Part shown: one piece after another, positions 10,200-20,900 of the stretch | Layout: each line of letters starts with the position of its first letter | Numbering within the stretch: position 1 is the first letter of the stretch | Origin: Priapulus caudatus | Lineage: Eukaryota; Priapulida; Priapulimorpha; Priapulimorphida; Priapulidae | Direction of reading: 5' to 3' | DNA length: 36,060 nt | NCBI RefSeq assembly: GCF_000485595.1 | Contig: NW_014577096.1 | Location: forward strand, 627,979 to 664,038 | Position numbers and translations under genes: made by a program | Notes under the pieces: model-generated | What the model was told of the DNA's origin: nothing | Seen by the model: the letters and a program-made list of their open reading frames with translations, nothing else | Databases searched by the model: none

Positions 10200-10992
10200 C
10201 TGCAATTAAACACAACCTTAATTAAGACACGCAGAAACTCAACGAAAAGAAACAATGTTACCATATATTATTAGGAGAGGATAATAGAGATCTATAATAA
10301 TCTCTATTACCCAGTCCTGATATTATGATATATACATTACGTACAGTGGCGGGTCCACGAGGAAGACTCGATGCGTTCGAACGAACATCTCATTATAAAT
10401 TTATTCCTATAAGTAATTACTGCCGTTTTCGCTGAAACGATCCGCTGGCTACATGATCGTATCGCTATGAGTGCTGACGCGAAAGCTATTCCAACGATGT
10501 CGCCCCCTGCATATAACGTCAATAACCGCTATTGTAGGGTTGTGCGGTACGCTCATAAAATTTGATTAAATGCAGCAATGGGAATTATTCACGCATCCGC
10601 AGTTTTGTTATGTTTTTTTACGTTGCCGCTGTCATTTTTGATATCAGTGTAAGCTTGTTGATATTTTTTGAAGGTAATAAATACAACCCAAACAGATATG
10701 TCGTAAGCAGTTACCTGTAAGCAGTTGGTTTTGTTGAAAATGTGCTTTTTTACGCCAATGTTGTTATTACAATTATATTATTCTTGTGCGACAAGCACGC
10801 ACGCACGCACGCACACACGCACGCACGCACGCACACACACACACACACCGGGCACGCCGCACAGCACAACACACGCACGACGCACACACACCGACACACA
10901 CAAACACCCACAACACACACACACACACACACACAGTATATATATTATATATATATGATATATAATTATATATATATATATATTATATATAT

Positions 10993-11037
<45 letters not shown>

Positions 11038-13005
11038 TTAGAGAAGAAGAGAGAGAGAGAGAGAGAGAAAGAAATAGAGAGATAATTGTTACCTATAGAA
11101 AATAGTCCAGTCTTGGTCACTGCGGTTGGCTCTCCAGCTTGTGAGGTATATACGAATCCAAGCAGAGCTAGGTAAAATGCTAAAACGTGGGTAAACTGAA
11201 ATAAAACGGTAACTAGTTTGGAAATCATCGCACATGTTTTCATCGTGTTTGCAGAGACGTGATAAATGTACTTTACTGTACACCTAACGCAACGATAACT
11301 AAATATTTAACCTGTTCTGCTTGCATCTATGACAAATACGACATACGCATATATACGCTCTCTTATTACACTATTTGTCATAGGAAGATTCTTCCTATGA
11401 CAAATATTGGCGAGTCAATTTCGTTCCGCTTTACAGCTGAAATTCACTGCTTGCGTTCATAATAGTGCTCCTATAAACTCCTATGATGCGCACAACACAT
11501 ACAACAATATTTGTCATAGGAAGAATCTTCCTATGACAAATAGTGTCATAGGAGCGTGGGTATGTCGTACGTATTTGTCATAGATGCTAGCAGAACAGAC
11601 TGAAATATTGCTGGACTGTTGTATATAACAACAAACATGGAAAAATATTATCACAACGTACATCAGCAGAAATAACACCGTATTGTCTTTTAAATGTTTC
11701 CGTAGACAGTATACCTACTTTAATGACATAGCTTTGATTATCACTATATTATATTAACAGATGAAATACTAGTAATCGCCTCGATCATAACATCATCGAC
11801 GTGTAACATCATACGTACTATTAGGACTATGATTCACAAGTCATAGGATGAACAAAGAAGGATCAAATTTGACATTGCATGATTAATTCTATTGATCGAA
11901 ACGAGATTACGAGATAATTTGATTACTATTCATGAATGCTATAATTTAGCACATTTTATCACGAGTTTTGCTATAGGCCCCTACTGTACTATTAAAATGC
12001 ATTGAAGCTGATAGGGTCTATGTCTCCCAGGGTACTATCAGGGGGTACCCTGGGTACGGTTCGACATATCGTATAGTACCCCGAGGTACTATAGTATACA
12101 GTATACGATATGTCGCTGCGTACCCTGCATTGGCCCACCCGGACCCACCGTACCCTGACTTTCACTTTCAGCCAACTGATCATGAAAATTATGCAGAACC
12201 ATATATAGGGCCTACATGTGGTTTTGCAGAAAAATGATTATTTTTAGTGGATGACAACAATTTACGCTTCTTCCCTATACTGGTGGGTGAGGTAGGCCCT
12301 ATTACCGCCGCAAGGTATTGCCGCCGTCACGTGCATATTGATTTTTTTTAATTGATGTCAATATCAAACCTTTTTTATTTATGCTAATGATAGTATTACA
12401 ATGATAACATTAAACTACGAGATTATTATAGCTCTTATTATTTTTTCTAAATTATTCATATTAATTTATGATTTATCAATTAATCTCAATATTTTTGCTG
12501 TTTCACAGACTGTGTGTGTGAAAGTCAGGGTACGGTGGGACAAATTACAATGCAGAGTAGGCTTACGCAGCGACATATATCGTATAGTTACCCCCGAGGT
12601 ACTTTCCGATATATCGAACCGTACTCAGTGTACCCTCCGATAATAGTACCCTGGGGGACATAGACCCTATCACTATCAGCTTTATTGGAGGTCAGTATAG
12701 AGCAGTGAATGAGTGATTTTACGCACAGATTAGAGACATGCACTAATTAGCCACTTGTGATAGAACTAAGTAATACTAATAATTCACACCTTGATAATTC
12801 TTACTAATAATTCTTACTAGTAGGCAATACTTACTAATACAAGGGCGGTAAATGTCTGGGTAGAAGACTGCGGCTTTTCCGTGACAGTATACTGGACAAG
12901 GTCAATGATAACGCCGATGAAGAGGAGGAATCCTAGCAGCACCGAAGATACTATGTAGAGCTCCTTTTTAGTTACCCGTTTGATATCGATCAAGGTGATA
13001 GCCAT
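10146..13005 (-). CDS. putative small multi-pass membrane protein (gene span, 4 exons)
   Basis: The family is not recognised. Three exons join in strictly matching phases. The first (13005-12835, phase 0 out) gives MAITLIDIKR followed by a hydrophobic segment (SSVLLGFLLFIGVIIDLV). The second (11195-11093, phase 1 out) has FTHVLAFYLALLGFVY, then a hydrophilic loop. The third (10506-10421, phase 0 out) has GGDIVGIAFASALIAI. A fourth exon from 10199 has a strong acceptor. In phase 0 it gives 17 more residues and stops at 10146. In another frame it gives a longer hydrophobic tail (GNIIAFLVRVG) and ends at 10099, so one small exon may be missing. Total length is about 137-155 residues with three or four membrane segments, a size seen in MARVEL or claudin-like proteins. 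That comparison is of shape only. Confidence 0.4.
10421..10506 (-). CDS. membrane protein gene, exon 3
   Basis: The acceptor is GTTATATGCAG and the donor is GCA|GTAATT. The two leading bases complete the codon left by exon 2, giving GGDIVGIAFASALIAIRSCSQ. The donor is only moderate. Confidence 0.4.
10794..11078. repeat. microsatellite cluster (GCAC/CA, TA, GA)
   Basis: A (GCAC)n/(CA)n tract (about 10794-10935), a TA-rich tract (10936-10993) and a (GA)n tract (10996-11068) lie side by side in intron 2 of the membrane-protein gene, between its exons 3 and 2. Confidence 0.95.
11093..11195 (-). CDS. membrane protein gene, exon 2
   Basis: The acceptor is a good polypyrimidine site, ACCGTTTTATTTCAG, and the donor is ATAG|GTAACA. 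The 103 bp give 34 codons plus one base. The hydrophobic FTHVLAFYLALLGFVY continues the segment started in exon 1. A hydrophilic loop (TSQAGEPTAVTKTG) follows. Confidence 0.45.
11302..11608. repeat. inverted repeat with two mirrored 33-bp palindromes
   Basis: Arms of roughly 105 bp (about 11302-11407 and 11508-11608) are inverted. They share CTGTTCTGC, GCATCTATGACAAATACG and ACGACATAC. Inside each arm lies a palindrome of two 16-bp halves around one base, built on ATTTGTCATAGGAAGA (11373-11405 and 11509-11541); the central base is T in one and A in the other, as expected for inverted copies. TTTGTCATAG recurs further out. It is likely a fold-back transposon; no gene is seen. Confidence 0.85.
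12008..12679. mobile_element. palindromic MITE family B, copy 2
   Basis: It begins CTGATAGGGTCTATG and ends with the inverted CATAGACCCTATCACTATCAG. The left end is internally palindromic around the TATCGTATAGTACCYCGAGG theme, and related sequence recurs at the right end. An AT-rich middle (about 12190-12520) carries nothing recognisable. No clean target duplication was found. It lies between exons 1 and 2 of the membrane-protein gene. Confidence 0.8.
12835..13005 (-). CDS. membrane protein gene, exon 1
   Basis: ATG at 13005-13003 opens 57 codons ending at a strong donor, TTA|GTAAGTATT. It encodes a short basic N-terminus (KRVTKKE) and one membrane segment, with a second hydrophobic stretch (TFTALVL) beginning at the end. 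Confidence 0.45.
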
Positions 13006-13267
13006 GCAATCGTATCTCGTTAACGGCCCATGGCCGTGGTTTAACAGCGGGCATCATCGACGCATCAACCCAAAACACGTACACTATCCTTAGTTCATTC
13101 AAATTCTTTAAAATCACATTATTATATATATATAATTATATATCACAAAGCACAATTTTAGAATCTTGCGCTTGAGTCGTGGTTGTCAATGACAATGATT
13201 CCATTACGTCAAACAATGGCTATGATTTAACATTGTTTGTATTTGTAGCAGAAAGATAATAATGAAC

Positions 13268-13320
13268 CAAGGATATATATACACAACAACATGACATGTT
13301 GTGTATATACTATATCCTTG
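13268..13320. repeat. short hairpin
   Basis: CAAGGATATATATACACAAC pairs with GTTGTGTATATACTATATCCTTG around a small ATGACAT-type loop. It could be a transposon end or only an AT-rich palindrome. Confidence 0.6.
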
Positions 13321-13497
13321 AATGAATGGTCGTATACTTTATTTACACCGAGAGGCATAAATCACTGAATTTGATTTTTTAAGACACTCCTGTTTGTGCG
13401 ATGTTTACTCTACCTGTATAAAATAGCCATTTGCTCCCGCCACATGGGGCAGGGGTATATTGAGCTATAATGATACATGATTATCTGACGCGTGGCA

Positions 13498-13922
<425 letters not shown>

Positions 13923-14630
13923 CACCCTTTTGCTAGCGTCTATTTGAATGCAGGTAATAAAGAAGCATAACGACTCTGATGAACGTATCAAGTTATCTCT
14001 TTAATTGAACGACTATAACTATGCATCCGCCCATAACGGGGCGAATGCGTACAGTCGAGGTACGCGAGTAACATCACCTAACTTACGAGGTTAAGGATGT
14101 TTGTTAGCTGGCTCGAACCAATAGCGTCTAGTCTAGAGTCTAGGTGTCTCTAACTCTCGCTCTGCCCTCCCTCTCTGGTCGAACACGCGGTTATATACTA
14201 ACATAGGTAGACACGCCTACCTACTGTTTATGGTCAGTCCGTACTACATTACTGTCTATAATTGGTTAATTCTACCCTGTCTATTCCCGCGTTACAACTT
14301 TACACAGCTGGCCATGTATGCCAACCCAGAACAATAGGTTATTCCTATATATTTATTTATCTGTCTTTCGACGGTGTTACATCCATCCATCTATCTATCT
14401 ATATGAAAATGTCTGTTTGTCTGTTTGTCTGTATGCCTATCTGTCTGTCTGTCACAGTCAGGTTATCTGTCAATTTTTTTGGCATCTACTTCTCATTACC
14501 GACACTAGCGCCGACTATCGGCAAGGGAAAGTGCATTCGGCACTGCGTGGCATCGCGGTTGAGAACTGTCTGGTTGTCTGGCCTTGGTCTGGCCGTATGT
14601 CTGTCCGTCTGCCCGCCCGTCCGTCCGTCT

Positions 14631-14850
14631 GTCAGCCTGTGCGTGTGTCCGTCAGTCTGTCCGTCTGTCAGCCTGTGCGTGTGTCCGTCAGTCTGTCCGT
14701 CTGTCAGCCTGTGCGTGTGTCCGTCAGTCTGTCCGTCTGTCAGCCTGTGCGTGTGTCCGTCAGTCTGTCCGTCTGTCAGCCTGTGCGTGTGTCCGTCTAC
14801 CCGTCTGTCCGTCTGTCAGCCTGTGCGTGTGTCCGTCTACCCGTCTGTCC
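14631..14850. repeat. 36-bp minisatellite, six copies
   Basis: Units start at 14631, 14667, 14703, 14739, 14775 and 14815. Each begins GTCAGCCTGTGCGTGTGTCC; one unit is lengthened to 40 bp. Because 36 is a multiple of three, it leaves all plus frames open with a 12-residue Cys/Val/Ser repeat that is unlikely to be a gene. Degenerate GTCTGTCCGT sequence extends it to the left to about 14580. Confidence 0.9.
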
Positions 14851-14899
14851 GTCATAATGCTAGCTGGCGGGGCACCCATTGCACATAGGATTAAATTAG

Positions 14900-15761
14900 G
14901 ATGCAATTAGTTTAATGATCTTAACTTACGCATCATTTGGCTGTCTCCGATTCCTCGATCTTAGGTTGTTAAAATTATGAGTCTGTGACTGTATTAAACC
15001 TGGTTCAAGATTGATCCTAATCTCAGCTCGCAGAACATAAGTTATACGTATATGCGTCCTACGTATGACAATGTATTACGAGTTAATGCAGGTGTGTGTG
15101 CGCGCGTGCGTGCGTGCGTAGTACTTATGTACATGTATGTATTCAGTATGTACGAAATGACTAATTATTTCACATTTTGGTAGCCTTTGCATGAAATCTG
15201 TATCGCTAATAAACAAATGTGAATAGTGATTTCATGAAGAAAATAACAATAAACATAGAAAGTCAAATAACGCTGAGTTGTACTTATAACATACATTCAT
15301 GACACAAAAATTAAACCAATTCGTGTATTTTCGTAGTGATATCGGCAACATACCAATAAATTCACAATCTATAGTGCTAAATTACGGCTTTACCGACATA
15401 TAGTTTAACACATTTGCAGTGGAATGTATACATCTATTACATCTAAATATAAAATACTCTTGAAAGTGTAAAATAGATAAATACGTGCTTATAAAAATAT
15501 AACAAGCATACCGGTACCATTACTATACAGATGGTTTGTCATCATTACTCGGCAATTATACTCGGGATATTAACCAACAAAATTCCGTATCCATCCTATT
15601 ATACACGCATATAGTTAATTCGCGAACCCAATGCGAACAAAGCTGGGCATTTTACGTGGTACAGGTCGAACACCCGTTATAAAAGGTCCCAAACCCCATG
15701 TACCATCCATGAACCTAATGGGGCGCTGTATAACTGGCTTTGGATGAGCCGACAGCCAATT
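14900..15761. other. AT-rich, nothing recognised
   Basis: Apart from a short GTGC/GTGT tract at about 15091-15120, no repeat structure or gene was recognised. Confidence 0.5.
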
Positions 15762-16088
15762 TTACTCTGTGTACGAACAGACATGTGTTGGACACACCAG
15801 TTCACTACTGAATAACTGTTCAGCGAGAAAAAAAAATAGAAAGCAGCTTAGAATATCGTAGTCTTCATTCCAAACAATTGAACACGTTGCTATCGCCGTT
15901 ATAAGGTGAAGTGTCGGCATCCAAGTAAGTATCCTTGATTCCTTGTGGTACTTTTGTTCCAATAAAGTCACGATCATGTGCCCCACACAAAGATAATAAC
16001 CAAATAAACCACACATTATAACAGGCAGATAACTGATATTACGTGTAGATGTCTCAATCTTAAATGGCAGTTGTCGGCAAGTTGGCAT
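15762..16088 (-). CDS. unidentified 108-codon open frame with hydrophobic segments
   Basis: From ATG 16088 the frame encodes at least two likely membrane segments (VIMCGLFGYYLCVGHMIVTLL and a second around HLITAIATCSIVW) and a third hydrophobic run, SCFLFFFLAEQLF. No family is recognised. An acceptor-like TTTTTCTCGCTGAACAG lies inside, which argues that part of the frame could be intronic. It lies upstream of the small membrane-protein gene on the same strand, but the two do not join in an obvious way. It may be a chance frame. Confidence 0.2.
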   Translation of the reverse strand: MPTCRQLPFKIETSTRNISYLPVIMCGLFGYYLCVGHMIVTLLEQKYHKESRILTWMPTLHLITAIATCSIVWNEDYDILSCFLFFFLAEQLFSSELVCPTHVCSYTE

Positions 16089-16340
16089 GTGTCAAGGATC
16101 TCTGTGCCCTAATGGGTATGACTAATCATTTACCATAATTATAGATAATGAGCGTATCCAGAAACTACGCTTTCCGTATGGTGACACAGAAGATAGTATA
16201 GTACAGTCTATGTATGAAGCCATTTACATTTGGCTGCATAGGGAGCACATGTATAAACTGTTTATTTCAATTTTTCGCAAACAATTCTTAACGTTTGCAA
16301 ATTTATGCTTTAAGAAAATACTGCAAACAATCATAATAGC

Positions 16341-16932
16341 TTTAAAGGGATCCTTTACTCTAGGTTCTAGGATTATTTTCAGTTAATTTAGGTTAAAATT
16401 ACGCTATATAAAAAGTGTCATGGTTCAATCACCATTAGAATATTTTTTTATGTTTTAAAACTAACAGCTACAGTTTGATTACGACGGTGGCGCCACTCAA
16501 AGCACACGATCTGAAAATTGCGCAAAACGACTTTTCAGCCAAGGGCGAGGTTGTTTCTTATTTATTAATTTAAAAGTAAAAGGATTGTAATATCTTATAA
16601 ACGACATATAGTTTCAGTTATATTATGGATAATTTGTCCTAAAATGAACATCGTTCAGTTAAATAGCATTTAGGTATAAATGAAATTGCACCTTTGTGAT
16701 TAGCCCTCGATCTGTAACGTGCAAAATATATTGGGAAATGCACAACTTTTTCAGGGTGGCAGCACGGTCGCGGGTGTCAATGGCGCTGTTCAAATTTCGT
16801 AGCGTTGATGTATAATTAATTATAACAATTAAATTAGGTATCTGGTAACAAGTACGTGTGGGTATAGACGATTTGTTACACAGTAAGTACAGCTGTATGC
16901 AGTAAAATCATAGAGTCTAGTATCCCTTTAAA
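16341..16932. mobile_element. MITE-like element with TTTAAAGGGAT termini
   Basis: The imperfect terminal inverted repeats are about 22 bp: TTTAAAGGGATCCTTTACTC at the left, and the complement of TTTAAAGGGATACTAGACTC at the right. The 592-bp interior is non-coding with GGTGGCGCC-like motifs. A solo terminal fragment of related sequence is seen at 23195-23219. Confidence 0.7.
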
Positions 16933-17107
16933 CAACAATCAAAACCAAAGCCACGAATCGTACGGGGAAAATTTCATACCGGCTGTCTATTATACAATGC
17001 ACGCAGCTAACATGTGTTAGCTGGACGGTTGATATGAGATTCTCAAAAGGTCCTCATCATTTTTCAACATGACGTGACCAAGAAATAGTACACTCACTGT
17101 ACTCATT

Positions 17108-17600
17108 ACCTCCGCCAAGGGGTTGGCAGGAGGTTATGTTTTTACCGGCGTGTGTTTGTTGGTTTGTGTACAGCCTAACTGAAAAAGTTATGGCTGGATT
17201 GTCATACAATTTTCAGGATAGGTCAGAAATGGGCTAACTTAGAATTGATTGGATTTTGGTGGTGATCCAGATCCAATGAATGAATTAATTAATTAATAAA
17301 ATTTTCAGGATAGGTCAGAAATGGGGTAACTTACAATTGATTAGATTTTGGTGGTGATCCAGATCCAATTAATTAATTAATTAATAAAATTTTCAGGATT
17401 GGTCAGAAATGAGGTAACTTAGAATTGATTACATTTTGGTGGTGATCCGGATCCAATTAATTAATTAATTAATTAATGCAATTTTCAGGATTGGTCAGAA
17501 ATGAGGTAACTTAGAATTGATTACATTTTGGTGGTGATCCGGATCCAATTAATTAATAAAATTTTTCACTGTGAGAGAATTGAGCTGCCTTGGCGGAGGT
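17108..17600. mobile_element. element with CCTCCGCCAAGG termini and internal ~90-bp tandem repeats
   Basis: The inverted ends are ACCTCCGCCAAGG (17108-17120) and CCTTGGCGGAGGT (17588-17600). The interior has four tandem units starting at 17209, 17301, 17389 and 17481. Each contains ATTTTCAGGAT.GGTCAGAAATG, TTTTGGTGGTGATCC and a TTAATTAA run. It lies immediately downstream of the GH27 gene's stop codon and poly(A) signal. Confidence 0.8.
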
Positions 17601-17622
17601 CTGCGCTCTCCGAGTGCTCTAG

Positions 17623-17628
17623 TTTATT
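17623..17628 (-). terminator. probable poly(A) signal of the GH27 gene
   Basis: TTTATT on the plus strand is AATAAA on the minus strand, about 50 bp beyond the stop codon of the glycosidase gene and between that stop and the CCTCCGCC element. A cleavage site would then fall at or inside the end of that element. Confidence 0.5.
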
Positions 17629-17678
17629 TATGAGATAGTCACGAATGCATTCATAAGATATTTGACCCCTTGATACGT

Positions 17679-17942
17679 TTACGGGGATTGCAATCGTGCA
17701 GTAATCATCACCACCCCTGTAGGGTTGATTCTACACTCGAAAACATCGCCAGGGTGCATGAAGCCATAATCGTGCTCATGGAAGATCTCACGAACATGGT
17801 ACCCTTGACGCTTTGTAAGGCCAATGTCACGCAGGCTTGTTGTGAACTTCACTGGCGTTCCGTCGACTCTCATGTTCAAGAATACAACAGCACTACTACC
17901 CCGAGGGATGATGGGCCTGAGCCAGACTTCTATACCACCTCT
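17679..17942 (-). CDS. NAGA: GH27 gene, exon 7 (C-terminal beta domain)
   Basis: The acceptor is TTAATTCTTTCAG. It encodes [11 protein letters not shown], the antiparallel C-terminal domain and the family's closing RINPTGVVM, then TAA at 17679-17681. Confidence 0.95.
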   Translation of the reverse strand, partial: RGGIEVWLRPIIPRGSSAVVFLNMRVDGTPVKFTTSLRDIGLTKRQGYHVREIFHEHDYGFMHPGDVFECRINPTGVVMITARLQSP

Positions 17943-20900
17943 CTGAAAGAATTAAATGATGAGCTCAATATATAAATCTATTACTATAGAATCAGGTTAA
18001 ACACATCTATCCTACAGTATTTATTATTACTGAATACTGTCAGAAATAGTTCTCGTGTGGAAACTCATCACTATTAATACAATTTTTTATTCATAGTTTC
18101 TTGAGATAATATTCACAGCATATCATCAAACCCACTACTTTCCCTTGATTAGTGCAAAAAACAACAAGTCATTCAAGTTCCACTTACCTGCTTGATAACT
18201 TGGTAAATTTTTACCACTACACTTGGTATTACACAGAAATAGGAACTGGTCAGTTACAATTCACGGATTATAAATCATAGGCCATGCATATTATGGCATC
18301 CATATTATCAAGAGCTAATAATACCTAGAGTGTACAGCGGGAAAACGGAAAAATAGACCTATTTTACGGCAATATTATTCTACGTTGCCTGCGAGTCTAG
18401 AATGAATTCATGGTATTGCGTTAAGCAGCATGCTTTGTTCTCTAAATCAAGACCAACCGCTTGTCTCTACGATACTCCTAGGCCGAGATATTGGATCGTA
18501 ATCATGCCTCCCACACTGGCCTCACGACACCTTGCTACTGCATATTCCCGAACCTTTGCGCGCTTAACGATTTTGGCAATCGATTTCCGTCGCCGCTTGG
18601 AGCGATGATAATTGATGTCACATGCCCAAATTTGAGGCCAGGGTAGGAGGTATGATTACGATCCAATATCTCGGCCTAGGAGTATCGTAGAGACAAGCGG
18701 TTGGTCTTGTTTTAGAGAACAAAGAATGCTGCTTAACGGAATACCATGAACTTATTCTAGACTCGCAGCCAAAGTAGAATAATATTGCCGTGAAATAGCA
18801 CTATTTTCCCGTTTTCCCGTTGTACACGCTAGGTATTATTAGCTCTTGATATTGTATTAAATGACACCTACACTCAGCACTTTTCGGCCTTGTGTTCCTA
18901 GAGGGTCCTGATTTACTGCGATCACTTCTCTGTTGAGCAGAATGTTCCTAAGCTCTGGTTTGATGTCACGAAGGTCAGTCGACATGAACAGTGGGGCGGC
19001 AAACACTGCCCACATGGCCATCTGTGCCTTGCTCTGCTCGTAACTCAGCCCATAATTACCAATGATCAGCTGCAAGTAAGTGTAATAAGAAGCTCAGTGT
19101 GAAAGAGTGTGCAGCCTGAGAGCAAGATGGAACTGTCTGGAAGAGTCGTCGCCTATATGCAAGTCTAACGTGCAATCATGCGTCTATGAAACATGTGGTG
19201 GAGATAATCACATGTCATCATATGTAACTGTGATTTGACTATAGTTATTATGACATATTTGAACTATATGTTATGTATTATGGGTGCCATTGAACATAGA
19301 TGGCTATTGTATATACGTGAAAGTTGCATTCTCAAAAAGGTTATAATCTAGAATATTTATATAAACATAAAATTAGGGATACATTCCACAATGCATTCTG
19401 CAGCTCCTTTAGTTCCCATCCTACCACAATTTTATACCAATTAAACAATAAAATGACAATAAAAATAATAGGATACTGATTAAGTAAAATTTTCTAATTT
19501 TTTAAGTGAAATGTCAGGAACAAGAAAGAATAATAACCCTGGGTATTCCAGAAAATTGACACAGATTTACACAGGGTAGTGGCGACTGAATGGTTTAGAG
19601 TAGCTACTGTACATATATTCTCATGTAGTGTGACCCATTCATGTGCACCATGTGCCACATGCATCTGAATGGCTAGCAACATGCAGACTGATACCACAGA
19701 CGATATGGACTCTATAGAGTCAATTTTCATTGCGAAATTGCACAGGCTAAACTTACATAAACTAAGGGTCAGTTGTATGGTTACTATAAATGAATAGAAT
19801 TATTATTAATGGAAGCTAGTCATCCTACTAAAGCTAGTTATAACAGGTAATTCCAATTGGCAGATAAGGTAGGGCATAAACCTATACTGTGCTGCCACAA
19901 TACAATTTGCAATCTAGCAAAATTTGCAGAATTCGATAAAAGCAAACACATGCTAAAATAACATGCACACACAAAGTGCTAAAGGGTCATTTACCATATC
20001 TGGATCATTCCAGTGGCCAGGACCAGCCAGAGAAGCAAGGAGATCTTGATTGTCACCGTAGAACTTAATAATTGCAGATATACTGTTCCACGTGTCGTCG
20101 ATGTCATGGTACATTCTCCACATGTTGCAGTAATGAGGTAGTTGGGTGTAGTTGAACTGAAAAGCAACATTGCTGATAAAATAGCAGTAATTGTTTTTAT
20201 CGCAGGTTTATATGAGAAGCTGCCTCAGTGTGCTTCAATCAAGTTAGGGGGTGTTTCGCATTCGCATTTAGTATCTACAACTCCTAAATATAAAACAACC
20301 TAAACTGAATTTACACTACTGAATAATATATTATGATACTTATGTCAAACTCAATATGTCATACTGTAATTTAAATATAAATTGTCAAGGTAAATTCATT
20401 ATAATACCGATTACCTGTTTATTAATTGATGTGAAAGGGGCAAGCTGTGTGCGTGCATGCGTGCGTGGGTTCGTTCGTTCGTGCATGCATGCATGTGTGT
20501 GCGTGCGCATATCGAATCTTTCTCTGTCTGTGTGTGTGTGCGTGCGCATATCGAATCTTTCTCTGTCTGTGTGTGTGCGCATGTGCATGCGTGCATACGT
20601 GTGCGTGCGTATGTATGTATATATGCATTTGCTTACATAGTTTTTAAACAAATTTAGCTAGAAGATGCGAATGAAGGCTAATGATCTTACTATGTCACTG
20701 AAAAAAACGATTAAAAAACAATATCAAACCCTGATATTTACTTGATCTACCTAACAGTCCTGAGGGCAATATTGCTCAATTTGGTAAAACCTTTCATTTC
20801 TTTAACACAGAAAGGAAAGGAACTCAGCGATTTGCAAGATCCATCCTATATACATACAAAGTTTGAAATAGTTTAGAAATATATGAAGTTTATAATAAAT

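Noticed and set aside
14262-14910. Long overlapping plus-strand open frames (up to 208 codons)
   Set aside because: They are kept open by the 36-bp minisatellite, whose length is a multiple of three. All three frames are open together and the product is a simple repeat.
19494-19730. 78-codon minus frame with a leader-like start
   Set aside because: It lies within GH27 intron 5, has no homology and no splice context, and is probably chance.
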